A stretch of 64,000 bases of DNA. It comes from Pseudomonas fluorescens. GTDB lineage: Bacteria > Pseudomonadota > Gammaproteobacteria > Pseudomonadales > Pseudomonadaceae. The notes under the pieces are model-generated. The model did no database searches. It saw only the letters and a list, made by a program, of their open reading frames with translations, and was not told the DNA's origin. Below, in pieces: positions 16,242 through 24,990 of this stretch (its first letter is position 1; each line of letters begins with the position of its first letter). The position numbers and the translations under genes were made by a program. Location of the stretch: the NCBI RefSeq assembly GCF_002837185.1, contig NZ_KZ478000.1, forward strand, positions 1 through 64,000, written 5' to 3'.

Positions 16242-18163
16242 TACTCCGAATCTGGGCGACCACGCCGGGAAACCGCTTGCGCGAGAAACTCAGCGAACTG
16301 GGCGACGGGCATCGAGCCCAGGTCAGCACCTTCACGAGTACGCACAGCGACAGTCTGCATCTCGACTTCCCGATCTCCGATAACCAAAAGATAGGGAACC
16401 TTGAGCAAAGTATGCTCACGGATTTTAAAGCCGATCTTTTCATTTCTCAAGTCGGACTTGGCACGAAATCCGCTTTCGTTGAGTGTTTTTTCAACTTCAG
16501 CGGCAAAATCTGCCTGTTTATCAGTGATATTCATGATCACTGCCTGGGTCGGAGCCAGCCACGCCGGAAACGCGCCCTCGTAGTGCTCGATCAGGATGCC
16601 GACGAACCGTTCGAACGAGCCGAGGATCGCCCGGTGCAGCATAACCGGGTGTTTACGACTGTTGTCTTCGCAGACGTATTCGGCTCCCAGACGGATCGGC
16701 AGGTTAAAATCGAGCTGCAGGGTACCACACTGCCAGACACGGCCAAGGCAATCTTTCAGCGAGAACTCGATCTTGGGACCGTAGAACGCGCCCTCGCCCG
16801 GCTGCAGGTCGTACGCAAGGCCCGCGCTGTCGAGTGCTGCGGCCAGTGCAGCTTCGGCGCGATCCCAGAGTTCGTCGGAGCCGACGCGTTTTTCCGGACG
16901 AGTGGACAGTTTCATTTCGACTTCGGTGAAGCCGAAATCGCGATAAACGTCCATGGTCAGCTTGATGAACGCGGCCGATTCAGCCTGCATCTGCTCTTCG
17001 GTGCAGAAAATATGGGCGTCGTCCTGGGTAAAGCCGCGCACGCGCATGATGCCGTGCAGCGCACCCGATGGTTCGTTGCGGTGGCAGGCACCGAACTCGG
17101 CCAGACGCATCGGCAACTCGCGGTAGCTCTTCAGGCCTTGATTGAACACCTGCACATGGCAAGGGCAGTTCATCGGCTTGATAGCGTAGTCGCGGTTTTC
17201 CGACTGGGTGGTGAACATATTGTCGGCGTAGTTGGCCCAGTGCCCGGACTTCTCCCACAGGCTGCGATCGACGACCTGCGGGGTCTTGATCTCGAGGTAG
17301 CCGTTTTCGCGCTGAACCTTGCGCATGTACTGCTCGAGCACCTGGTACAGGGTCCAGCCGTTCGGATGCCAGAACACCATGCCCGGCGCTTCTTCCTGCA
17401 GATGGAACAGGTTCAGGCGCTTGCCGATCTTGCGGTGGTCGCGTTTCTCGGCTTCTTCGATGCGCTGGATATAGGCGGCCAGCTGCTTCTTGTCGGCCCA
17501 GGCGGTGCCGTAGATACGTTGCAGTTGCTCGTTCTTTGCGTCGCCGCGCCAGTAGGCGCCAGATAACTTGGTCAGCTTGAACGACTTGAGAAAGCGCGTG
17601 TTCGGCACGTGCGGGCCACGGCACATGTCCACGTATTCTTCGTGGTAGTACAGACCCATGGCCTGCTCGTCCGGCATGTCTTCCACCAGGCGCAGCTTGT
17701 AGTCTTCGCCACGGGCGCTAAACACGTCGATCACTTCGGCGCGCGGGGTGACCTTCTTGATCACGTCGTAATCTTTTTCGATCAGCGCGTGCATGCGCTG
17801 CTCGATGGCCGCCAGGTCGTCCGGAGTGAAAGGACGCTCATAGGCGATGTCGTAATAGAAGCCTTCTTCGATTACCGGGCCGATCACCATCTTGGCGGTT
17901 GGGTACAGCTGCTTGACCGCATGGCCAATCAGGTGCGCGCAAGAGTGGCGAATAATCTCGAGCCCCTCTTGATCCTTGGGCGTGATGATCTGCAGGCTGG
18001 CATCGGAGGTGATCAGGTCACTGGCATCGACCAGCAGGCCATCGACCTTGCCGGCCACGGTGGCCTTGGCCAGGCCGGCACCAATGGATGCGGCGACCTC
18101 GGCTACGGAAACCGGATGATCGAATGAACGTTGACTGCCGTCGGGTAGAGTAATAGTTGGCAT
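16241..18163 (-). CDS. thrS: Threonine-tRNA ligase
   Basis: 640 residues, the standard length, counted from MPTITLPDGSQRSF; a GTG-like start 11 codons upstream is rejected because GGAGGCGCC precedes this ATG. Domains: TGS (1-60), the editing domain with HSCAHLIGHAVKQ and zinc-type His/Cys residues, and the class II catalytic core (MNCPCHVQVFNQGLKSYREL; RNEPSGALHGIMRVRGFTQD) with the active-site zinc Cys. The C-terminal anticodon-binding domain ends in PVAQFAEFLAQ. It heads the thrS-infC-rpmI-rplT transcript. Confidence 0.97.
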   Translation of the reverse strand: MPTITLPDGSQRSFDHPVSVAEVAASIGAGLAKATVAGKVDGLLVDASDLITSDASLQIITPKDQEGLEIIRHSCAHLIGHAVKQLYPTAKMVIGPVIEEGFYYDIAYERPFTPDDLAAIEQRMHALIEKDYDVIKKVTPRAEVIDVFSARGEDYKLRLVEDMPDEQAMGLYYHEEYVDMCRGPHVPNTRFLKSFKLTKLSGAYWRGDAKNEQLQRIYGTAWADKKQLAAYIQRIEEAEKRDHRKIGKRLNLFHLQEEAPGMVFWHPNGWTLYQVLEQYMRKVQRENGYLEIKTPQVVDRSLWEKSGHWANYADNMFTTQSENRDYAIKPMNCPCHVQVFNQGLKSYRELPMRLAEFGACHRNEPSGALHGIMRVRGFTQDDAHIFCTEEQMQAESAAFIKLTMDVYRDFGFTEVEMKLSTRPEKRVGSDELWDRAEAALAAALDSAGLAYDLQPGEGAFYGPKIEFSLKDCLGRVWQCGTLQLDFNLPIRLGAEYVCEDNSRKHPVMLHRAILGSFERFVGILIEHYEGAFPAWLAPTQAVIMNITDKQADFAAEVEKTLNESGFRAKSDLRNEKIGFKIREHTLLKVPYLLVIGDREVEMQTVAVRTREGADLGSMPVAQFAEFLAQAVSRRGRPDSE

Positions 18164-18528
18164 GGCGCCTCCTCTCCTAGTGGTGACCCCTACCAAAGGT
18201 CACGTGGGTTGGGATGAGCCAGTACAAGATCCAACACCAGGCTGTTCAATGCTGAATGCCTGCCTTACAGCGGCAGGAGCCTTTCGGCCAACCGATAATC
18301 GAACCAGAGTGACTGGAGTGAACAAAAAAAGCCCTGACAAGGCGGCAAATGGCACACCTGGGAAAAACCAAGCCGACGATGCTAGCACAGATGAACGGTC
18401 ATCGCGCCGACACGACCGGGGTAAAAGCAAATTCCAGGCTTTATGGGCGCAAAAGTGAACTTGAACTGTACGTCAGGCCTCAAACACCCCGAGAATCGCC
18501 GTTCGTCCTCGACCCAAAGGAGCATCCC
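18164..18528. other. thrS leader and divergent promoter region
   Basis: 365 bases with no credible gene. On the minus strand a weak extended -10 (TGCTAGCAT, near 18377-18385) could start a leader of about 200 bases for thrS. Inside it, GCCTTGTCAGGGC followed by TTTTTTT (about 18327-18344) is a short imperfect hairpin with a T run, a possible attenuator. The plus-strand gene at 18529 has AAAGGAG nine bases ahead of its ATG. Confidence 0.4.
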
Positions 18529-18843
18529 ATGATGCGTTTTACCTCGACCCTCGCCCTCGCCGCTTCCCTGGCATTCCTTTCGCTCGGCGCGCAAGCCGCG
18601 GCGCCATCGAACTGGCCGGCCGGTGCCCGTGACGCCTTCGTCAACGACTGCAGCTCCGCGGCCAGCCAGAACGTGGACGTCAAAACTGCCAAAGCCCACT
18701 GCGAATGTGGCGCCGACAAGATCAACGCCGATTTGAGCACCGCGGAAATCAAAGAACTGATGACCAATCAGAACGCCAGCGCGGAGCTCAAGAACAAAGC
18801 AGTAGCGGCTATTTCGTCCTGCAAAGTCGTCAAGAAAAAGTAA
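18529..18843 (+). CDS. Small secreted protein with four cysteines
   Basis: 104 residues. A signal peptide (residues 1-24, ending LGAQAAA) is followed by an 80-residue mature part containing four cysteines (in VNDCSS, HCECG and SSCKVV), which suggests two disulfides in the periplasm. I do not recognise a named family. AAAGGAG precedes the first ATG of an ATGATG pair. The C terminus is lysine-rich (KVVKKK). The gene stands alone between thrS and the cold-shock gene, followed by a GC-rich stem-loop. No function can be assigned. Confidence 0.75.
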   Translation: MMRFTSTLALAASLAFLSLGAQAAAPSNWPAGARDAFVNDCSSAASQNVDVKTAKAHCECGADKINADLSTAEIKELMTNQNASAELKNKAVAAISSCKVVKKK

Positions 18844-18956
18844 GAACGGCCGCTGATCAGGCGTCCTTTTTGCCAAAAAAACTGCCTAAAAACTGCTATT
18901 TCTCACAAATTACGTAGCTTTTACGGCTTTTTTTAATAGCTGATATTTCGCCGCAA

Positions 18957-18975
18957 AGCCCCGCAGGCCGGGGCT
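18957..18975. terminator. Stem-loop AGCCCCG/CGGGGCT
   Basis: A perfect 7-bp stem with a 5-base loop 114 bases past the four-Cys gene and 158 bases ahead of the cold-shock gene. There is no T run, so a rho-independent terminator is possible but not certain. Confidence 0.4.
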
Positions 18976-19132
18976 CTCAGCCAGAATCTGGATTGAACGC
19001 AACGCGATTGATTAGCAAACAATGCCTTGGGGGGGCTCCCAAGTCGAACATTTCGACTATGATAGCCCTGTGTGCCCAGTTGGCCTGAGCAGCACAGCAC
19101 TACTGAAAATATATGTTTCTTGGAGATACACC

Positions 19133-19345
19133 ATGTCTAATCGCCAAACCGGCACCGTTAAATGGTTCAACGATGAAAAAGGCTTCGGCTTCATCACTCC
19201 TCAAGGTGGCGGTGACGACCTGTTCGTACACTTCAAAGCTATCGAAAGCGACGGTTTCAAAAGCCTGAAAGAAGGCCAAACCGTTTCCTTCGTGGCTGAG
19301 AAAGGCCAAAAGGGTATGCAAGCTGCACAGGTTCGCGCCGAGTAA
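19133..19345 (+). CDS. Cold-shock protein (CspA/CapB type)
   Basis: 70 residues forming one OB-fold cold-shock domain. RNP1 (KGFGFIT) and RNP2 (DLFVHF) motifs are intact, so it should bind single-stranded RNA or DNA and act as an RNA chaperone. Close to CapB-type proteins of cold-adapted Pseudomonas. TTGGAGATACACC precedes the ATG. The upstream region has two tight inverted repeats (CTTGGG..CCCAAG at about 19025-19042, TCGAACATTTCGA just after), consistent with a structured 5' leader as in cold-inducible csp mRNAs. A strong terminator follows. Confidence 0.95.
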   Translation: MSNRQTGTVKWFNDEKGFGFITPQGGGDDLFVHFKAIESDGFKSLKEGQTVSFVAEKGQKGMQAAQVRAE

Positions 19346-19358
19346 TTCTCCGCTGAGC

Positions 19359-19391
19359 TAAAAAAACCCCGTCCATGTGACGGGGTTTTTT
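19359..19391. terminator. Bidirectional terminator after the cold-shock gene
   Basis: AAAAAACCCCGTC-CATGT-GACGGGGTTTTTT. The T run on each side serves the cold-shock gene on plus and the I78 lipoprotein gene on minus. Confidence 0.95.
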
Positions 19392-19417
19392 ATGGGCGCT
19401 GCAAAAGCCGCAGGCTA

Positions 19418-19738
19418 TCAGCCGCAATTGACCCGTGTGATCACCAGATTATCGTCGGCATTCAGGTTCAAGCGGTCGGAGCGATACTCCAGCGTGATCA
19501 TGTCGTTGGGCTTGAGGATGCGTGCATTTTGTGCACCGGCACGGGTACGCGCCTGCTCCAGTAGTTGAGGCGAGGCTTTCTGGCCGATTGTGTACTCGGC
19601 GGCCTTCGACTCACAGCGGCTATGACCGGCATCGGTCACGCTGGCATCTTTGCCTGGCTCAGAGGCACCCGGGGTGCTGCAACCCGCCAATGCGAGCGCC
19701 GCCAACAAAGTACCGAATGATGCGAGCTTCCAAGGCAT
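19418..19738 (-). CDS. Lipoprotein, peptidase inhibitor I78 family
   Basis: 106 residues. A lipoprotein signal peptide with lipobox LALAGC puts the mature N terminus at Cys20. The C-terminal half carries the I78 pattern: CESKAAEYTIGQKASPQ, then RTRAGAQNARILKPNDMIT and YRSDRLNLNADDNLVITRV ending NCG. I78 members are potato-inhibitor-like folds, named after a fungal elastase inhibitor; bacterial versions probably protect the envelope against serine peptidases. The closing Cys could pair with the CESK Cys. Family placement is from pattern recognition. Confidence 0.75.
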   Translation of the reverse strand: MPWKLASFGTLLAALALAGCSTPGASEPGKDASVTDAGHSRCESKAAEYTIGQKASPQLLEQARTRAGAQNARILKPNDMITLEYRSDRLNLNADDNLVITRVNCG

Positions 19739-19883
19739 GAAGCCTCCTATGATAAAAAAGTGAACAGAGATCGTGCGACAGCGATTGAACCGATTGGTTT
19801 CAAGACGTTAACGTCTCACCCGCAAGTCTGCCTGAGTCACGCCAGGCAAGCGTCCAGTCAATCGTGACCAGATATGAACATGC

Positions 19884-20210
19884 TCAGTAGATATCGATGT
19901 AGTCAGACGACGGCTCTGGCCAGTTCTGCTTCAGCGCGTTGAAAATCTGCGTCACCCACACCTCGTCACTGGCAGCCACATTTCCTACATACCCCGACCC
20001 CTTCGCCCAGGTCTCCAAGCGAAACAGCAGCCCGTCGATATCTACGCCGCCTACGAGCTTTCCTGAAGAGATGTAGGCGATACCGGCGTTGGTGACCCGA
20101 AGCTGGGCATGTTCATCGTCACTGGCACTGGCAATCAGTTGCCGCACAGCTGCCAGATTAAGGTCTTCAGACTTATTCAAATCGATCTGCACGCGGTGTT
20201 TCCCGGCCAA
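19884..20210 (-). CDS. Hypothetical protein (108 aa)
   Basis: A 108-residue soluble protein with no signal peptide or membrane segment and no motif I recognise. It is acidic toward the C terminus, which ends in SSDYIDIY. The central part (RVTNAGIAYISSGKLVGGVD) looks like a compact alpha/beta fold. Codon use resembles its neighbours, and the gene is divergent from the small plus-strand gene at 20350 across about 140 bases. Function unknown. Confidence 0.6.
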   Translation of the reverse strand: MAGKHRVQIDLNKSEDLNLAAVRQLIASASDDEHAQLRVTNAGIAYISSGKLVGGVDIDGLLFRLETWAKGSGYVGNVAASDEVWVTQIFNALKQNWPEPSSDYIDIY

Positions 20211-20349
20211 TAAACAGGGCGGCAGTGTCGCACACCCCTTTCCTTATGCCTAAGTAGCAGTGCCAAACCCCGCGTAAAATGCTTAACTGCGCCCGCTGCA
20301 GCCGCACGCCAGCGCATTGCCCCAGTACTTACAACCCGCGAGATTTTCC

Positions 20350-20556
20350 ATGACCACCGTAACGCTCCAAGCCGATATCAAAGCCAAATGGCCCCTGGGA
20401 CAAAGCTCTTATAGCCCCGGTAGTGCGGAGGAGCTGGCGATCATTGGTATCGACCTGCTGGTCAAGGAGCTCGGCACCCAGGGCGCGCACGCTTTCATCG
20501 GCCAGGTATTCGAGAAATACCCGGCCGACCACCTGGGCGCACAAGAGCGCGAATAA
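20350..20556 (+). CDS. Hypothetical small protein (68 aa)
   Basis: 68 residues from the ATG at 20350 (MTTVTLQADIKAKWPLG). Soluble and mixed helical, with the ELAIIGIDLLVKELGTQGAH segment suggesting an amphipathic helix. No known domain is recognised. It converges on the nucleoside hydrolase gene, 33 bases away. An upstream in-frame ATG at 20317 is possible but gives an atypical N terminus. Confidence 0.6.
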   Translation: MTTVTLQADIKAKWPLGQSSYSPGSAEELAIIGIDLLVKELGTQGAHAFIGQVFEKYPADHLGAQERE

Positions 20557-20589
20557 GAACCGGCCGGCGAGCGCCGACCGGCAAGCGGT

Positions 20590-21618
20590 TTACTTCAAAC
20601 GCGCCAGGCGCTCGGTCAGCAGATCGAAGAAGCCCTGGGCGTCACCGTTCTCGACCCAGAAGGCGTTCTTGTCCTGCTTCAGGCCGTCGTACCAATCGAC
20701 GATGGTCTGGCCGAAGGTCGGGCCTTCCCGACTGTCGACAACCACGTTGACCTGGCGACCACTGAACAGCGATGGCTTGAGCAGGTAGGCGACCACCGTA
20801 GCGTCATGTACCGGGCCGCCGGGAATGCCATAGTGCTCCATGTCGCCCTTGACGTACTCGTTAAGGATATTGCTGACGACTTTGCTCGCGTTGTTGTTCA
20901 GGTCTGCGATCTTCTTCAGGCGCGCTTCGCTGGTCAGCACTTTATGGGTGACGTCCAACGGCAGGTAGGTCAACTTCACGCCACTTTTAAGCACAATTTC
21001 TGCGGCCACCGGATCGGCGAAGAGGTTGAACTCGGCCACCGGCGTGATGTTGCCGCCATTGAAGTGCGCGCCCCCCATTACCACCACTTCCTTGATGCCT
21101 TGAGTGATTTCCGGCGCCTGGGTCAGGGCCAGGGCCAGGTTGGTCTGCGGGCCGAGCATGGCGATGGTGATGCTGTGGGGTTTGGCGGTCGTCAGGGTCT
21201 TGATCAGATAATCCACCGCGTTGCCATCAGCCAGGCCTTGTTTCGGCTCATGCACGGTGACACCGGAGATACCTTCCTTGCCATGGATATTCTCGGCATA
21301 GATCGGCTTTCGCAGCAGCGGCGCTGGAGCACCCGCGTAAACCGGGATGTCCTCGCGATCTGCCCATTCGCGCGCCAGGCGTGCGTTGCGCGAGGTCTTG
21401 TCCAGGCGGACGTTGCCGGCCACTGTCGTCAGTGCGCGAATGTTCAGTTCCTCTGGAGACGCCATGGCGAACAGCAAAGCAACCACATCGTCGGCACCGG
21501 GATCGGTATCGATGATCAGGTCGATTTTTTCCGCCGCCTGGGCGCTCGCTGCTGTTAACGCGGACAAAAGCAGAACACTCCGAAACAGGTTTTTCAGGGA
21601 TGGAAGACCACGTTGCAT
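20590..21618 (-). CDS. Periplasmic nucleoside hydrolase
   Basis: 342 residues. A signal peptide (about 1-28, ASAQAA) exports the enzyme. The inosine-uridine nucleoside hydrolase fold is shown by the calcium-binding cluster DTDPGADD at residues 37-44, the conserved VVMGGAHFNGGNITPVAEFN loop, and the second calcium-site Asp in GPVHDATVVAYLL. It cleaves ribonucleosides to base and ribose. It is the last gene of the ribose operon, 26 bases after rbsD, so externally released ribose would be taken up by the RbsBAC transporter made from the same transcript. The start at 21618 places the signal peptide correctly; an upstream start at 21693 would overlap rbsD. Confidence 0.9.
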   Translation of the reverse strand: MQRGLPSLKNLFRSVLLLSALTAASAQAAEKIDLIIDTDPGADDVVALLFAMASPEELNIRALTTVAGNVRLDKTSRNARLAREWADREDIPVYAGAPAPLLRKPIYAENIHGKEGISGVTVHEPKQGLADGNAVDYLIKTLTTAKPHSITIAMLGPQTNLALALTQAPEITQGIKEVVVMGGAHFNGGNITPVAEFNLFADPVAAEIVLKSGVKLTYLPLDVTHKVLTSEARLKKIADLNNNASKVVSNILNEYVKGDMEHYGIPGGPVHDATVVAYLLKPSLFSGRQVNVVVDSREGPTFGQTIVDWYDGLKQDKNAFWVENGDAQGFFDLLTERLARLK

Positions 21619-21644
21619 AAAACACTCCTTGTCGTAAGGGGACT

Positions 21645-22049
21645 CTAGAAGGTTACGCCGGATACCAGCGCGATATTGCAGTAAGGCTGACATTCGCCGG
21701 TGCGCACGACAGCGCGCGCCCTGCCACTCAATTGCTTGAACGCTTCATGACTGAGCAGGCGTCGCTCGCCCAGCGCCGCCTGATCGGCCAGCGCATTGAG
21801 CGCGACCAGCGCCGGAGGCTGCTTGAGCAGAATTTCTTCAGCCAGCACGTGGCTTTCCACCTGCATTTCACTGAGCACAACGCGCAGGGTGCTGATGAAA
21901 TCCGGAATGCCCTGGGTCAGCGCCAGGTCGATCAATTCGACGCCGGGAGGCACCGGCAGGCCGGCATCCCCGATGACCAGGATGTCGCCGTGCCCCAATG
22001 ATGCGATCACGCGGGACAGGGCGATATTGAGCAGAGGGGTCTTTTTCAT
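21645..22049 (-). CDS. rbsD: D-ribose pyranase
   Basis: 134 residues, close to the family norm. RbsD interconverts pyranose and furanose forms of ribose so that RbsK can act on it. The catalytic His20 lies in SLGHGD, and the C-terminal RTGECQPYCNIALVSGVTF is conserved. Its ATG overlaps the rbsK stop (ATGA), so the two are coupled. Confidence 0.95.
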   Translation of the reverse strand: MKKTPLLNIALSRVIASLGHGDILVIGDAGLPVPPGVELIDLALTQGIPDFISTLRVVLSEMQVESHVLAEEILLKQPPALVALNALADQAALGERRLLSHEAFKQLSGRARAVVRTGECQPYCNIALVSGVTF

Positions 22050-22963
22050 GAGGGCACAAAACCTTGTACGTCGTGCAGCGTAGGAATGGAAGGCTGGGCG
22101 CCGGCACGGGTCACCGACAACGCGGCCGCGACCTGGCCAAAACGGATGGCCTCGGCTTCGCTCTTGCCGGCCGCCAGCGCGGCGGCAAAGCCACCCACGA
22201 AAGTATCGCCGGCAGCCGTGGTGTCCACTGCCCGGACCCTGGGTGCGACCAAGTGCTCGAAGCTGTTGCCGTCAGCAAACAGTGCGCCCTGAGCGCCAAG
22301 GGTGATGATGACTTTGCCGGCACCAGCCTTGATCAGCGCTGTTGCGGCGAGTTTGGCGCTGTCGAGCGAATCGACCGCAACACCGCCCAAGGCACTGGCT
22401 TCACTTTCGTTGGGAATCAGGTAGTCGATCGAGGCATACCACTCGGCCGGCAAGGGCCCATTGGCCGGCGCCGGGTTGAGGATCACCGTCTTGCCCAGCT
22501 CGCGGCCGCGCTTGAGCGTATGCCCGACGGTGTCCATCGGCACTTCAAGCTGGCAAATGATCACGTCGGCAGCCTGCAACACAGCATCGCAGGCCGTCAA
22601 CGACTGGGGCGTCAACTGAGCGTTACTGCCCGCCACAATTACAATCGCGTTCTGGCTGCTGTCATCCACCACGATCAGCGCGACACCACTGGAGCCGTCC
22701 ACGGTGCTGATGGCCTGACAATCGATACCTTCGACCAATAGCGCATCGCGCAATTGGCCGCCATAGGCATCGCTGCCGACGCAACCGATCATGGCCACAT
22801 CCGCCCCGAGACGCGCCAGGGCGACGGCCTGATTGGCGCCCTTGCCACCGGGGACAGTGGAAAACGTCTGGCCGACAAGTGTTTCACCGGCACGCGGCAA
22901 GCGACTGGCGCGGGTGACCAGATCCATGTTCAAGCTGCCTACTACCACTACGTTCGCTGGCAT
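22046..22963 (-). CDS. rbsK: Ribokinase
   Basis: 305 residues of the PfkB family. It phosphorylates D-ribose to ribose-5-phosphate with ATP. Substrate and ATP motifs are present: GSLNMDLV at the start, GGKGANQAVALARLG at about 40, and the anion-hole/catalytic-base motif DTTAAGDTFVGGFAAALAAG with the catalytic Asp. It follows rbsR after 23 bases and overlaps rbsD. Confidence 0.95.
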   Translation of the reverse strand: MPANVVVVGSLNMDLVTRASRLPRAGETLVGQTFSTVPGGKGANQAVALARLGADVAMIGCVGSDAYGGQLRDALLVEGIDCQAISTVDGSSGVALIVVDDSSQNAIVIVAGSNAQLTPQSLTACDAVLQAADVIICQLEVPMDTVGHTLKRGRELGKTVILNPAPANGPLPAEWYASIDYLIPNESEASALGGVAVDSLDSAKLAATALIKAGAGKVIITLGAQGALFADGNSFEHLVAPRVRAVDTTAAGDTFVGGFAAALAAGKSEAEAIRFGQVAAALSVTRAGAQPSIPTLHDVQGFVPS

Positions 22964-22986
22964 ACATCAGTACTCATCAATTCGGT

Positions 22987-24009
22987 TCAGCGGTATTGGG
23001 CAAACACACCCGCCAACGGCGCCGTCGACTCACGCAAGACAATGCTTGGCGTCACGATACGTTGATCGACCGGCAGTTGGGGTGTCGCTATACGTCGCAG
23101 TAATAATTCGGCCGCTGTCTCACCCAACTGTACGATCGACTGCCCGACCGTGGTCAGCGCAGGATAGACATAGCGACCCATTTGAATATCATCGAAACCT
23201 ATCACCGACAGCTCGCCCGGCACACGGATATTGCGCTCTGCCGCGGCGCGAAGCACGCCAAAACCGATCATGTCGTTGCAGGCAAAAATCGCACTGGGCG
23301 GTTGCTGCGCAAGCAATTGCACGGCGGCGGCATAACCGCCGGTGCTGGTGAAATCACTTTCCCGGATGCGCTCGGCCGCTGTTTCAACACCCGCCTCGCG
23401 CAACGCACGTCGATAGCCTGCCAGGCGCATTTGCGCCACGCGCGTATGCGCAGGGCCGGCGATGCAGGCGATGTCACGATGGCCCAATTCAAGCAAGTGC
23501 CGGGTCGCCAGGTAAGCACCCTCTTCATGATCGATGCGCACCAGGTCGACATCAATACCATCCAGTGCCCGGTCGACGATCACCATGGGCGTGCGCACCG
23601 CGCTCAAGCCAGCAGCAAGGCCGCTGTCATCGCCGCCCACCGAGGTCACGATCAAGCCGTCGACACGTTTCTCCAGCAACACGCGCAAATAGCTGCGCTG
23701 CTTTTCGGCGTTGTCGTCGGAGTTGCAGAGGATCACGCAATAGCCATTACGCTCGCAGTAATCCTCGATGCCCCGGGCCAACTCCGCGAAATACGGGTTG
23801 AGGCTGTTGGGCACCAGCAGCCCGATCGTCGCCGTGGTCTTGGCCTTGAGCGAGCGCGCTACCGCACTGGGCACATAGTCCAACTGCTTGATCGCCGCCT
23901 CGACCTTGACGCGCACAGGTTCGCTGACCGGGCGCGTCTTGTTCACCACATGGGACACCGTGGTATAGGAAATGCCCGCCAGCGCCGCCACATCCTTGAT
24001 CGTTGCCAT
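22987..24009 (-). CDS. rbsR: Ribose operon repressor RbsR (LacI family)
   Basis: 340 residues. The N-terminal LacI helix-turn-helix (MATIKDVAALAGISYTTVSH, VVNKTRPVSE) is followed by the hinge helix (VPSAVARSLK) and a periplasmic-binding-protein-like effector domain with IFACNDMIGFGVL and VIGFDDIQ. It probably represses the operon in the absence of ribose by binding the CGCAAACGTTTGCG palindrome upstream of rbsB. It lies inside the operon between rbsC and rbsK, not at the end as in E. coli. Confidence 0.93.
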   Translation of the reverse strand: MATIKDVAALAGISYTTVSHVVNKTRPVSEPVRVKVEAAIKQLDYVPSAVARSLKAKTTATIGLLVPNSLNPYFAELARGIEDYCERNGYCVILCNSDDNAEKQRSYLRVLLEKRVDGLIVTSVGGDDSGLAAGLSAVRTPMVIVDRALDGIDVDLVRIDHEEGAYLATRHLLELGHRDIACIAGPAHTRVAQMRLAGYRRALREAGVETAAERIRESDFTSTGGYAAAVQLLAQQPPSAIFACNDMIGFGVLRAAAERNIRVPGELSVIGFDDIQMGRYVYPALTTVGQSIVQLGETAAELLLRRIATPQLPVDQRIVTPSIVLRESTAPLAGVFAQYR

Positions 24010-24012
24010 GGT

Positions 24013-24990
24013 TCAGCCCCGCCGACTGGCGCGCTGGCTGCGGTACGTATCGAGGACGACGGCGATCACGATCACCGCACCGGTAATGATGCGTTTGGTG
24101 GGTTCTGTCGCGCCGATCTGCGCCAGGCCCGCCGCCAGTACCGAAATAATCAGCACACCAAAGAACGTACTGATGACCGAGCCGCGTCCGCCCATCAGGC
24201 TGGTACCGCCAATCACCACGGCGGCGATCACTTGCAACTCCAGGCCTGAGCCGGCATTCGGGTCCGCCGCTTCCAGACGCGAGATCTGGAACAGCGCGGC
24301 CACACCGGCGAGCAGGCCCATCAGGCTGAACACCAGGATTTTGTAGGGCTTGGGGTTGATGCCGGCCAGGCGTACCGCTTCTTCGTTGGTCCCGATACCG
24401 ATCAGGTAGCGACCGAACACGGTGCGGGTCAGCACCAGCTGCGCGGCGATGATTACCAGCAATGCAATGATGAACGACGGCGAAATCCCGAACGCGATCG
24501 GATTGGACAGCCAGGCAAACGAGTCACCGATGTAAGCGGTGCGCGAGCCGGTCATCTGGTACGCCACGCCCCGGGCCATCTCCAGCACGCCAAGGGACAC
24601 GATAAAGGACGGAATACGCCAGGCCACAGTGATAGAACCGGTAAGCGTGCCGGCCAATGCGGCGCAGCCCATGCCCAGTACGGCAGCCGGCAATACGCTC
24701 CAGCCCCAGCTCAGAATCGCCACGCTGACCGCCGACGCCGCCAACGCCAGCACCGAGCCTACCGAGAGGTCGATGCCACCGATGATCAGGATGAAGGTCA
24801 TGCCCACCGCCAACACCATCAGGTCCGGAATCTGGTTGGCCAGGGTGCTGAACGTGTCATAAGACAGGAAGTGATCGCTGAGTACCGAGAACAGCGCAAT
24901 CATCGCCAGTAACGCGCCCGCCAGGCCCAGGTAGGTGCCCAGGCCGTAGAAGTTGCCGCCCGTTTTACCGGGGGAAGTGGTTGTTTTCAT
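24013..24990 (-). CDS. rbsC: Ribose ABC transporter permease
   Basis: 325 residues with about eight to ten membrane helices, family of branched sugar permeases (AraH/RbsC). Recognisable segments are FILIIGGIDLSVGSVLALAA, the GIGTNEEAVRLAGINPKPYK loop that contacts the ATPase, and VIGGTSLMGGRGSVISTFFG. It forms the membrane channel of RbsBAC. The start ATG overlaps the rbsA stop (ATGA). Confidence 0.95.
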   Translation of the reverse strand: MKTTTSPGKTGGNFYGLGTYLGLAGALLAMIALFSVLSDHFLSYDTFSTLANQIPDLMVLAVGMTFILIIGGIDLSVGSVLALAASAVSVAILSWGWSVLPAAVLGMGCAALAGTLTGSITVAWRIPSFIVSLGVLEMARGVAYQMTGSRTAYIGDSFAWLSNPIAFGISPSFIIALLVIIAAQLVLTRTVFGRYLIGIGTNEEAVRLAGINPKPYKILVFSLMGLLAGVAALFQISRLEAADPNAGSGLELQVIAAVVIGGTSLMGGRGSVISTFFGVLIISVLAAGLAQIGATEPTKRIITGAVIVIAVVLDTYRSQRASRRG

